From positions 4,092,001 to 4,156,000 of the forward strand of contig NC_087107.1 in the NCBI RefSeq assembly GCF_963855985.1: 64,000 nucleotides of DNA, in the 5' to 3' direction. Below the pieces are notes generated by a model. It worked only from the letters and a program-made list of their open reading frames with translations, was not told where the DNA came from and made no database searches. A program made the translations under genes and the position numbers. Shown here in pieces: positions 36,426-45,850 of the stretch; within the stretch, counting starts at the first letter, position 1; every line of letters starts with the position of its first letter. The stretch comes from Ostrinia nubilalis (Eukaryota; Arthropoda; Insecta; Lepidoptera; Crambidae).

Positions 36426-37460
36426 TTTTATAGCCCAGTACTTTTGAGATGTAAATAACATAACATTGATAGAGTTATTTTATTGACAATGAAATAGCCT
36501 ATCAATTCTATATTTACTACAATCTTTACGAGTTTAAACTATACAAGTTTATTACATACGTTATTTAAATGGTGACACACATGAAGAAACAATAAATTGA
36601 AATGTCAATTCTGTCCCAGTGTCCATTAAAATAAAAGCTCATGGCGACCTCGCGCGTAATAGCTTCATTACTGCAAGTAGGTTACTTTATGCTAATATAG
36701 TCTGTCTTATATCAAACGGGCACGCGATACGTTTTAAAAATGGAACGGCCGAATCCGCCCCCCGCGGAGATGCGCTTGCGCCGAGTACCAGCCAGTGACT
36801 GACGTCCGCTGTCCTTATTGCTAGATAAGATCCAACAGATTAAAAAGCGGGCCACATGAAAGGCTATATGTCGTTTTCGACTTGTAAAAATTTATCGGAA
36901 TAACAAAAAGGTACTCTATCTCGTTACTATCACATGGGAATGAAAACATCTGTCGACATTCGGCTCGTATTTTTGGGCGCGCGCGCATTATGATGTAAGA
37001 CGAGTTTTTGTTCGGGGTCGATCGCCCGTCGGTCAAACATCGTTAGGGATACACCGAGACGTCCTCCTGGACATTATCGGAATTGACCATTACAATCTAT
37101 TATTCTATCGTACGATATAATAAGCTGGGTTGTTGAACTTTTGATCGAGGACTTCTATGGATTAAATTATCACTGCGATATGTTTTTTCTATTTTATGCA
37201 GGAAATTAGTGCATTTAGAGCGAATTCTGTATTGTAGTGCTGGTTATGATAATTTTAACCAATGTAGAGCAATGGTATACCTAACTACGAGGGTTGGTCT
37301 ATTATGATTTTATAGCGGTAAGCACAAAGAATCTGCGAATTAGTCATGTGATAATGAATGCGTATCATATGCAATGAGTTAAATAGTATCATCTCAATTT
37401 TGCAAAGTGCTATTAATCACAGACTAGTGTGTTTAAAGTGCCCTTAAATATTTAATTCTA
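36426..37460. other. non-coding; CpG-rich block 36640-37080
   Basis: GC- and CpG-rich pieces (about 36640-36660, 36710-36810 and 36960-37070) in AT-rich DNA look like regulatory sequence; no exon is recognised. Confidence 0.35.
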
Positions 37461-38212
37461 GGACACATAGCTAACAATACGCGTCAGTAGTAAGTAAGTA
37501 TATAATCTGCGGCGTCAGTCATCTGGCCAGGCGCGGGTCACGGCACAGGAATGCCGGCTGATTGACAGCGCGGGCGCGTGTCGGGCAGGCTCGCGTTTTG
37601 GGGACTAATCGGTGTATTCATTATAATAGCGACGAGTAGAAGTGCTCTTGAAGCTTATATTCAACTTAGTTTGCTTTTAGGGCACACAGCTAGCAATACG
37701 CGTCAGTACAGTAGTAAGCACGTATAATCCGCGGCGTCAGTCATCTGGCCAGGCGCGGGTCACGGCACAGGAATGCCGGCTGATTGACAGCGCGGGCGCT
37801 TGCCGGCAGTTTTGGGGACTAATCGGTATACTCATTATATCGGGACTTGTAGAAATCCCAACTAATATTATAAATGCGAAAGTAACTCTGTCTGTCTGTC
37901 TGTCTGTTACGCTTTCCCGCTTAAACCTCGCAACCGATTTTGATGAAATTTGGCATAGAGATAGTTTGAGTCCCGGGAAAGAACATAGGATAGTTTTTAT
38001 CCCGGTTTTTGAAACAGGGACGCGCGCGATAAAGTTTTTCTGTGACAGACAAAATTCCACGCGGGCGAAGCCGCGGGCGGAAAGCTAGTTGTCTATAAAG
38101 GCCAACTTGCTGAAAATAAAGAATTATTACTAAGACCCACGCGGCTTGAGTTGACTAAAGTAAAGAGGCTTTTTAGGGCCCACAACGTTAGTAAGCACAT
38201 AGAATCTGCGGC
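37461..38212 (+). repeat. GC-rich non-coding module in three copies
   Basis: Copy 1 (37461-37622) and copy 2 (37680-37840) are direct repeats 219 bp apart, sharing uninterrupted CTGGCCAGGCGCGGGTCACG, GCACAGGAATGCCGGCTGAT and TTTTGGGGACTAATCGGT blocks. Copy 3 (38174-38212) holds only the first ~40 bp and is cut off by another repeat. No frame is conserved between copies. The unit is unusually GC-rich for the region and could be a duplicated regulatory element. Confidence 0.7.
37856..38088 (+). mobile_element. non-autonomous Helitron-like element, full length
   Basis: It runs from TCCCAACTAATATTATAAAT (preceded by A at 37855) through a (CTGT)n tract to the hairpin CGCGG-GCGAAG-CCGCG and CTAG at 38085-38088 (followed by T). 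These are the 5' TC, 3' hairpin, CTAG end and A|T target of a Helitron. It is 233 bp with no Rep/helicase. Confidence 0.75.
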
Positions 38213-38224
38213 AAAAAAAACTGT

Positions 38225-38372
38225 TATCAGTATTCTTGTATTCCGGCAGTTGGAGGTAAGATAGCCAGTTTCTTTGTAGTTCAGGATTCTGGGTGAATTT
38301 CGCTTCCACCTTTTCGGTCTTCATTACTTTGGTGAGATGCAGACCAAGAGCTTCCTCGTTGTAGATAATAAT
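38225..38372 (-). repeat. interspersed repeat with ATCTACAACGAGGAAGCTCTTGG (copy 2)
   Basis: Reverse-complement match of the repeat at 33383-33560. It interrupts the third copy of the GC-rich module. Confidence 0.6.
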
Positions 38373-39028
38373 TTTGAAATTTGTTTACTTTCAGAAAATA
38401 TAACTAACAATAACCGTCTATTGTCATTTTCATTATTATTTTGTAGTTTTTGAGCCATTACAGCTACGGTTCTTCTATTCTATCTAAAAATTCCTAAGCT
38501 TTAAGCTCTTCTGTCGTCACTATATTGCAACCAAGTGTCGGGGGTCCCCTGTTTTCTATTGCCGGTTATGTGAAACGTCACAAATGACAATCGAAGGTTT
38601 CTTCTTTTTAAAAGCTCATGAACAAACAGTCTTTGAGTTTCGGCATTTCAAGTGGGTATAATGCCTATTCAATTGACACGTTATTCTGTTAAAGTGTTTA
38701 TTTATTAAAGTACTTGAATATGGATACCTCGTCGCATGCGTACGAGTGTGGAGAGCCTTGTGCCCTGAGCACGAACAAATACCGTTCTCGTTATAGTATG
38801 GCAATCGTTTATTTAGTACGAAAAAAACGCTACGGGCGGTAGATACGATTACTATACGATCGCAAGTTATTCGTGCTCAGGGCCCTGTCCTGTCCGAAAG
38901 ATTTTGTAACTATCAACGATATTATGTTACGTAACAAGGGCTTTGTGCCATAAGTATCCCATTCACTGACAATAAGTAGTGATGGACAACGTACTTGGGT
39001 TGTAATCGATGTTTGGTGACACGTGCCC
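38373..39028. other. non-coding, no gene seen
   Basis: 38680-38890 contains two blocks around GTGC(T)C.GAGCACGAA and its inverse (GTGCCCTGAGCACGAA at about 38760, TTCGTGCTCAGGGC at about 38868), a loose inverted repeat. No exon recognised. Confidence 0.35.
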
Positions 39029-39031
39029 TTA

Positions 39032-39206
39032 GAGTAGGCGCACACCGTTGATTTTTCGTCGGCCGATAGTTTAGTCGGGCAGTTGATCAGTATGGGCATG
39101 TATGGGAGTGCGCACATTACGCCGATTCGATTTGGCCGATTCTTCATACAAATTAAAATCGGGCACAACTATCGGCCAACTAAAAATCAACGGTGTGCGC
39201 CTACTC
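39032..39206. mobile_element. 175-bp MITE, GAGTAGGCGCACAC termini, 3-bp TTA target duplication
   Basis: The ends GAGTAGGCGCACACCGTTGA and TCAACGGTGTGCGCCTACTC are perfect inverses, and TTA flanks both sides (39029-39031 and 39207-39209). A TWA 3-bp duplication is the mark of PIF/Harbinger elements. A second copy is at 58052 and a relative at 1950. Non-coding. Confidence 0.8.
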
Positions 39207-39209
39207 TTA

Positions 39210-39637
39210 CTCTATAATATCTATCTACTATTTATTCCAAGCTGATATTTATCAAGTTGGGATTACTTGGAAAAGAAAGGAAATAAATGTTAACAACTGA
39301 AACTAAATCGTAACCAAACATGAATAAAAGGCACAGAAAATATTGAGTATCTACCTAGATGAGGTATTATCACATCAACCTTATGAAAGCATGACGTATA
39401 ATTTACAGTTGTAAAATTGATATTCAGCTGTATTGATGCTAATCCTTGTCAGAGTAGCGAATCCACGAGGAACATTTTCGAAACGTAGGTATTCCCATAT
39501 CGATATCGACATTGCCCACCACTAGCCCTGTCGATGTAACCAAACACATCACAATAGCGTCTCGGCGCGTCACTAACCGCGCCGGACAAGTCATTGATGC
39601 ATTAGCGGAGATAAAGAGGTGAAATCACATGAGCCTA
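39210..39637. other. non-coding, no gene seen
   Basis: TATCGATATCGA at about 39499 is a DREF-like word. No exon recognised. Confidence 0.3.
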
Positions 39638-39940
39638 ATGAGGGCACGCGGCATTGTTTACGATGGACTGATTGATATTTAATTGTGGCAATACTGGTTC
39701 TGAGGCTGGAGCGAACTATCTTAGATGACGCATAGGTTTGTAGAGTTGGATTCGATATATGAAAACTTGGCGTTCAGGGTCTGGACTCTGGACCTCATAA
39801 CTATGAGGGCACGCGGCATTGTTTACGATGCTCTGATTGATATTTAATTGTGGAAATACTGGTTCTGAGGCTAGAGCGAACTATACTGGATGACGCATTG
39901 GTTGGTTGGATCTCTATTTAAAACTAGGCCTTCAGGGCCT
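39638..39940 (+). repeat. two direct repeats of ~140 bp, 165 bp apart
   Basis: ATGAGGGCACGCGGCATTGT starts at 39638 and 39803; both continue through GATTGATATTTAATTGTGG, AATACTGGTTCTGAGGCT and TTCAGGG.CTGGA. It is a non-coding local duplication with moderate divergence. Confidence 0.75.
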
Positions 39941-39941
39941 G

Positions 39942-40016
39942 GACCCATCGACACGGCATGGCGCCGCCACCGTAACATGGCACTACGGTGGCGATGCCGT
40001 GCCCTACTGATGGGTC
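39942..40016. repeat. 75-bp GC-rich hairpin
   Basis: GACCCATCGACACGGCAT.. pairs with ..ATGCCGTGCCCTACTGATGGGTC and CCGCCACCGTA with TACGGTGGC around a short loop. It is either a tiny MITE or a hairpin RNA locus; it follows the direct repeats immediately. Confidence 0.6.
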
Positions 40017-40669
40017 TAGATCTAGACCCTCACTGTGGTTGTAGATCCTGGCTGTAGTGAAGGGATGAGAAGTGGGATAGTCTCTACATAAAGGTAGTGA
40101 TTATTGCCAAACAAATAAACTTTGTTTACTTGTTCTCAGATATAATATAGGCATAAGGTATACATGTATTAAGTACATAATATGATAGGAAAATAATAAA
40201 CCAATTAAAATAAATAAATATAAATAGATCACATCTCTACTATATCAATGTCATGGAGAGGCAGGAGCTATGGCTTTGGTTCATTTCACTGCAAATACCT
40301 ATCCTAATCTCGTAAATGTTACGATACCTATTAGTATCTAATCGAATAAGGTCCGTTAAGTTATCAGACCTTTAGCTACATTGTACGGCGAATTCAGGCC
40401 ATGGAGCACATCAAACTGGCTTGCAATAAACCCACTAGTAAATTGACATTTAAGTGGCTAAATATGGTTTATTTGTAAGCATTTTGACGATCGATGGTGG
40501 AAAACACAGCAGCATTTTAAATTATAGTCCGATATTGTTCTATCGAGTTTGCTGTAAAATGCTATCCCTCCATAAATTGGAATCAGTTTTCTGATATCAC
40601 ACCGATTAGAAGCCTGCGATGTTAGGACATTTTCTCACCTTAAATCACATTACTTTTTGTCTCATCCAG
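40017..40669. other. non-coding, no gene seen
   Basis: AT-rich with no recognised feature. Confidence 0.3.
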
Positions 40670-43443
40670 AAATCCAACGGGATTGATCAAGACAGACGCA
40701 CTCTCTTTCCACTAGACTACGGACCTATTATAATCTAATGATGACTTTCACATTTGAATCACTGGTCCCATTCGTGGGTTGGAATCATAAAGTGACATTT
40801 CAGCGACTGACATTCCCAAACTTGACAAGTAAATGCTAGACTTTTTGGCCTGATAAGACTCTTTAGTCACTTCATTTCTATTTTGAATGAACTTAAATTA
40901 AAATATCACAAAAGTGAATGTTCACAATTCCACAAAACTGTCACTGGCAACATTCGATGCAAGTGCAAAAACATTAGGCATGCTGTGAAGGCAGACGATC
41001 AAGCGAGCCTAACTCTCTTTCCACTTGAATCACTGCTCTATTCCGTTGGTTAGAATCCATACTTTCCCGAATTTGAGAAAATATATAAGAACTCCTGGCC
41101 TGATAGACCGTTCACAGTCATCTTTCGAGCATCATGTAAATAATTTCAAATTAAAATATCTCAAAAGTGAAAGTTCACATTTCCACAAAGCTGTCACTGG
41201 CAACGTGGCAACATTCGATGCAAGTGCAAAAACATTAGGTATGTTATTAAGGCAGACGATCAAGCGAGCCCAACTCTTTTTCCACTTGAATCACTGCTCC
41301 CTTCCGTTGGTTACAAATGTTACAATCCATACTTTCCTGAATTTTAGAAAAAATACGAGCATGGTGCTCGAAAGATGACTTTGAACGGTACTTAAATAAT
41401 TTAAAATTAAAATATCATAAAAGTGAAAGTTCACATTTCCACAAAGCTGTCACTGGCAACATTCGATGAAAGTGCAAAAACATTAGGTATGCTCTGAAGG
41501 CAGACGATCAAGCGAGCCTAACTCTCATTTCACTTGAATCACTGCTCCCTTTCAGTTGGTTAGAATCCATACTTTCCCGAATTTGAGAAAATACACAAGA
41601 ATTCCTGGCCTGATAGACTGTTCAAAGTCATCTTTCAAACACCATGTAAATTATTTAAAAAAATATCACAAAATGAAAGTTCACATTTCCACAAAACTGT
41701 CACTGGCAACATTCGATGCAAGTGCAAAAACATTAGGTATGCTCTGAAGGCAGACGATCAAGCGAGCCTAACTCTCTTTCCACTTGAATCACTGCTCCCT
41801 TCCATTGGTTAGAATCCACACTTTCCTGAATTTTAGAAAAAATACGAGCATGGTGCTCGAAAGATGACTTTGAACGGTACTTAAATAATTTAAAATTAAA
41901 ATATCATAAAAGTGAAAGTTCACATTTCCACAAAGCTGTCACTGGCAACATTCGATGCAAGTGCAAAAACATTAGGTATGCTCTGAAGGCAGACGATCAA
42001 GCGAGCCTAACTCTCTTTCCGCTTGAATCACTGCACCCTTCCGTTGGTTAGAATCCACACTTTCCTGAATTTGAGAAAAAATACGAGCATGGTGCTCGAA
42101 AGATGACTTTGAACGGTACCTAAATAATTTAAGATTAAAATATCACAAAAGTGAAAGTTCACATTTCCAAAGCTGTCACTGGCAACATTCGATGCAAGTG
42201 CATAAACATTAGTTATGTTATTAAGGCAAACAATAAAGCGAGCCTAACTCTCTTTCCATTTGAATCACTGCTCTATCCCGTTGGTTAGAATCCATACTTT
42301 CCAGAATTTGAGAAAAAATACGAGCATGTTGCTCGAAAGATGACTTTGAACGGTACCTAAATAATTTAAAATTAAAATATCACAAAAGTGAAAGTTCACA
42401 TTTCCAAAGCTGTCACTGGCAACATTCGATGCAAGTGCAAAAACATTAGGTATGTTATTAAGGCAGACGATCAAGCGAGCCTAACTCTCTTTCCACTTGA
42501 ATCACTGCTCTCTTCCGTTGGTTAGAATCCACACTTTCCTGAATTTGAGGAAAAAATACGAGCATGTTGCTCGAAAGATGACTTTGAACGGTACCTAAAT
42601 TATTTAAAATTAAAATATCACAAAAGTGAAAGTTCACATTTCCAAAGCTGTCACTGGCAACATTCGATGCAAGTGCAAAAACATTAGGTATGTTATTAAG
42701 GCAGACGATCAAGCGAGCCTAACTCTCTTTCAACTTGAATCACTACTCCCTAAAATCCATACTTTCCAGAATTTGAGAAAAAATTCGAGAATTCCTGGCC
42801 TGATAGACTGTTCAAAGTCATCTTTCGAGCGCCATGTAAATAATTTAAAATTAAAATATCACAAAAGTGAAAGTTCACATTTCCAAAGCTGTCACCGGCT
42901 ACATTCGATGCAAGTGCAAAAACATTAGGTATGTTATTAAGGCAGACAATAAAGCGAGCCTAACTCTCTTTCCAATTGAATCACTGCTCCCTTCCGTTGG
43001 TTAGAATTCACACTTTCCTGAATTTGAGAAAAAATACGAGCATGGTGCTCGAGAGATGACTTTGAACGGTACCTAAATTCGTTTCGTTTCGTTTCAGCCA
43101 AATGACGTCCACTGCTGGACAAAGGCCTCCCCCAAGGTTTTCCACAATGAACGGTCCTGGGCTGCCCGCATCCAGGCTCTTCCCGCGACCTTTACCAGAT
43201 TGTCGGTCCACCTAGTAGGAGGCCTGCCCACGCTACGTCTTCCAGCCCGTGGTCGCCACTCGAGAACTTTCCTGCCCCAACGGCCATCGTCTCTACAAGC
43301 TATGTGCCCCGCCCTACAGTACCTAAATAAATTAAAATTAAAATATCACAAAAGTGAAAGTTCACATTTCCAAAGCTGTCACTGACAACATTCGATGCAA
43401 GTGCAAAAACATTAGGTATGTTATTAAGGCAGACAATAAAGCG
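40670..43443 (+). repeat. satellite-like tandem array, ~240-bp unit, about 10 copies in two forms
   Basis: The anchor CATTCGATGCAAGTGC (or one-base variant) occurs at 40951, 41212, 41460, 41710, 41949, 42186, 42423, 42661, 42902 and 43389: spacings 237-261 bp, plus 487 where a LINE is inserted. Two unit forms differ by inversion of a 30-bp segment: form A (e.g. 42807-42836) reads ACTGTTCAAAGTCATC.., form B (e.g. 41849-41878) reads its reverse complement. The order from the left is A, A, B, A, B, B, B, B, A, B. The most leftward unit is diverged. Open frames along the units are not conserved and I do not call them genes. Confidence 0.9.
43079..43318 (-). mobile_element. RTE-type LINE 3' end inserted in the array, 10-bp target duplication
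   Basis: On the minus strand 76 codons (43316-43089) read HIACRDDGRWGRKVLEW.., then RPPTRWTDNLVKVAG and finally FVQQWTSFG and a stop, followed by a (CGAA)n tail. The array sequence GTACCTAAAT is duplicated on both sides (43069-43078, 43319-43328). It is a 5'-truncated insertion of 240 bp, younger than the array units. Confidence 0.9.
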
Positions 43444-45100
43444 GTCTAGGGCCGCGTGGGGCGTTGCGCCGGGGTGGCCGAGCGGAGCCGCCCCGCCTCT
43501 GCCCCGGGCGAACGCTCCGTAGGGTAACCAGAGAACTTTTAATTTCTGCCACACACCTAGCGGGTAGGGCTTGTATGTACGAGGAAATGAATTCGCTAAC
43601 AATTGTATGTTAAAGAGAGTTTTGATGATGAGACATAAAATTGAGAGCAATGCTAATGCGACGCTAAAGTTTAAAATCTTAATTTATCTAAATTACCTGT
43701 GTAAGGTTACAGAAATGATTACTTAAGCCAATCGCAGTTGAAGAATTGTGACTTTCTGTTTACACAATGAGGATTTAACGATTTGAGAAAGAAATAGTGT
43801 TTTCAGTCCACCTGGAAAAAGGGGGTTTTCATCTTCTTTCAATCGTGATCGCTATTTTAAAAATGTAAGTACGATAGCTTTTATATCAAAAAGGGCTTTA
43901 CTGTGAGACCTGAAAAAACGGAGATCTCTTTTCCTTCTTACTACACAAAGAGCCTAAGTAGCAAGTAAAATCCTTACAAAAACTAATCATTACATTACTA
44001 AAAAAAGACATCAAAGCATTAGTGGCAATTTTTTGTCAAAACCGAAGAAAAACTAAGAGCTCCGATGTACATTTCAATTTTATTATTTTATCGTATTCAT
44101 CTTCTACACATGTGTAAATCTAATGGCAACCCTGCTTTATGAAATACCATATTTATATGAGTGTGGTAACGTAATGTAAACAATCCTGGGAATCCCAGGA
44201 TTGTGCTGTCGAGTGTGCGGGTTGATATTTGTAACATTGTTACACCCCACATCGACTATTACACCATAGAACAACTATCAGCTTAGAAGAGAAACTATGT
44301 ATAGTAAAGATAATATTATGAATGACATTTGAGATAATTATTTTCTCCTTTAAAATCTTTAAAAGCCTGCACAGACCAGGGCAGATCTCTAAAATACCGA
44401 AGCCTGCGCAGAAAGCGGCAAACTTTCTACTCGTAATAATAGTTTTAAAATCACGTGACGTCACTAACTATGTCAAGTCAAAACAACACGAATCTTGCGC
44501 GCGACATGTGACGTCACGCTCCGCTCATTTCAAAGTAAAACCAAAGCTTGTATTTTTTTCAATTTCCAATCCGATTCCAATACAAGTATTGCACCTTTCA
44601 TCCAGCATTCAGTTGGGTGATTAATTCAATAAAATGTTAACTAAACTAATCGCTCCCAGCATCGATGTTTGTGTCTGGTGCCCTTTTGAAGCAAATGCTA
44701 GCAAAGTTCAGCGACGGAACGCTGTGAAAAGTAAAAATATCCCGCTGGGGAAGCTAACATGGAAGATAACATGTCGAAATGGGTATTGTTAAGGAGTGGT
44801 AGAGTATCATTAGTAAAGGTATTTAATTAAGACAATTGGGTAAGGTTTTATTGGCAAAGACAACTAATGAGCTTTGTTGGTAAAGCGGCAGGACAATGAT
44901 TTCTGTTTTTTTTGTTTGTCACGGCGAAATTTTTATGTAAAGTTTAGTCGACCTTATGACTTTAGGAGTACCTAGAGCAATTTACGATTGCTCGTAAAGT
45001 CTGAACTATGACGGTGTGGCTTCAGTTGTTGCAATCCACATTGTACGAATATTTTTATCAATAAGTAAATTCATACTAAAAGGACATAGCAATTCAATTA
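43444..45100. other. non-coding; GC-rich insert at 43441-43560
   Basis: The array stops abruptly inside a unit at a very GC-rich block (43441-43510) of unknown origin. Further on, DNA is AT-rich with one CRE pair. The short frames at 44240-44464 and 44322-44624 overlap on opposite strands and show no motif. Confidence 0.4.
44456..44516. promoter_or_regulatory. second pair of CRE sites TGACGTCA
   Basis: Perfect TGACGTCA at 44456-44463 (within CACGTGACGTCAC, overlapping an E-box CACGTG) and 44509-44516, 53 bp apart. Function is inferred from motifs only. Confidence 0.35.
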
Positions 45101-45787
45101 GTGTTAAAATACCCGTCCTTAGTAACAATTCAAATTATTGTTAAGCAAAATAAAATAAAGGTTTCCTTTAAAAATATTTACTCATGTGATGATCCCGATA
45201 CACCAAAGATTTACTCCGTAGAATCTCCAGGGGACGTTAAAGGAGCAAATACCTGGAAGCTATCGAACTATCTGATACATGATAACGCCTTCCCAGTACG
45301 ACGCTCTCAATTAATTTAAAAAGCATTCGTTAATTTTATTAATGCTGCGCCTAAATCTACGATCACCGTAGATGTGATCGCGAGCGCCTTCTCATTTTCG
45401 AAATTAGCAAATGAATAAAAAACAAAAACGCGGGTAACCGCCAAGAGAGGGGACAAGATAAACGGATATACTGAGAGGTGCTGCGTTCGGGGTACAGATA
45501 ACACCATTAACGCCGGGGAGGTTGCCCAGAGGAACGATGGAGCGGGACAACTCTTTGGATCACCAGACTCTGATAGTCTTAAAACACAAACCGAAGCAAC
45601 GGATAAAGAACTTAATGATACTAAAGATGAAGTTGAAATTGAAACGGCAACTGCTGAATCCATAAGATTAAAAGCTGGAAAAGAATTCGCAGAGATAGTC
45701 GAAGGAGCAACAAGGACAGCGGACGATGGTAGTGATACAGAAATGAGTGGAGTAAAGTTTTTCTCAGCCACCCAGCCAGCAACATAA
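45101..45787 (+). pseudogene. unidentified coding remnant, ~229 codons in one frame with two in-frame stops
   Basis: One plus frame runs from 45101 to TAA at 45785-45787 with stops only at 45317-45319 and 45416-45418. It starts without a convincing ATG; protein-like sequence begins near 45182 (DDPDTPKIYSVESPGDVKG), continues NTWKLSNYLIHDN, and after the stops ends in a Glu/Asp-rich tail (TKDEVEIETATAESIR). The antisense frame (45316-45831, 171 codons, Ser-rich) is the expected shadow of such an acidic sequence. I do not recognise the family; a decayed transposon ORF, an integrated viral gene or a dead host exon are all possible. A foldback element starts 63 bp downstream. That it was coding is inference from frame length and composition. 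Confidence 0.45.
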
Positions 45788-45850
45788 TTAATGACGTTCG
45801 TGTCGCGGACGAATTTATAAATTGGCTTCATTCCCTCTTAACAAAGCATG

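Noticed and set aside
37737..38060. Frame of 107 codons with SQKNFIARVPVSKTG, also at 58385 and 60354
   Set aside because: The same peptide appears wherever the Helitron-like repeat lies; it is a by-product of the repeat sequence.
41025..43122. Many frames of 60-117 codons along the 240-bp array
   Set aside because: The unit happens to be open in some frames; units differ by indels and inversion, and no frame is conserved across them.
43470..43500. TGGCCGAGCGG resembling the D-arm of tRNA-Ser/Leu
   Set aside because: No anticodon arm or matching B box follows; most likely chance in GC-rich sequence.
45316..45831. 171-codon Ser-rich minus-strand frame
   Set aside because: Its composition is what an acidic, Lys/Glu-rich plus-strand coding sequence gives in antisense, and it lacks any motif of its own; the plus strand is the better candidate.
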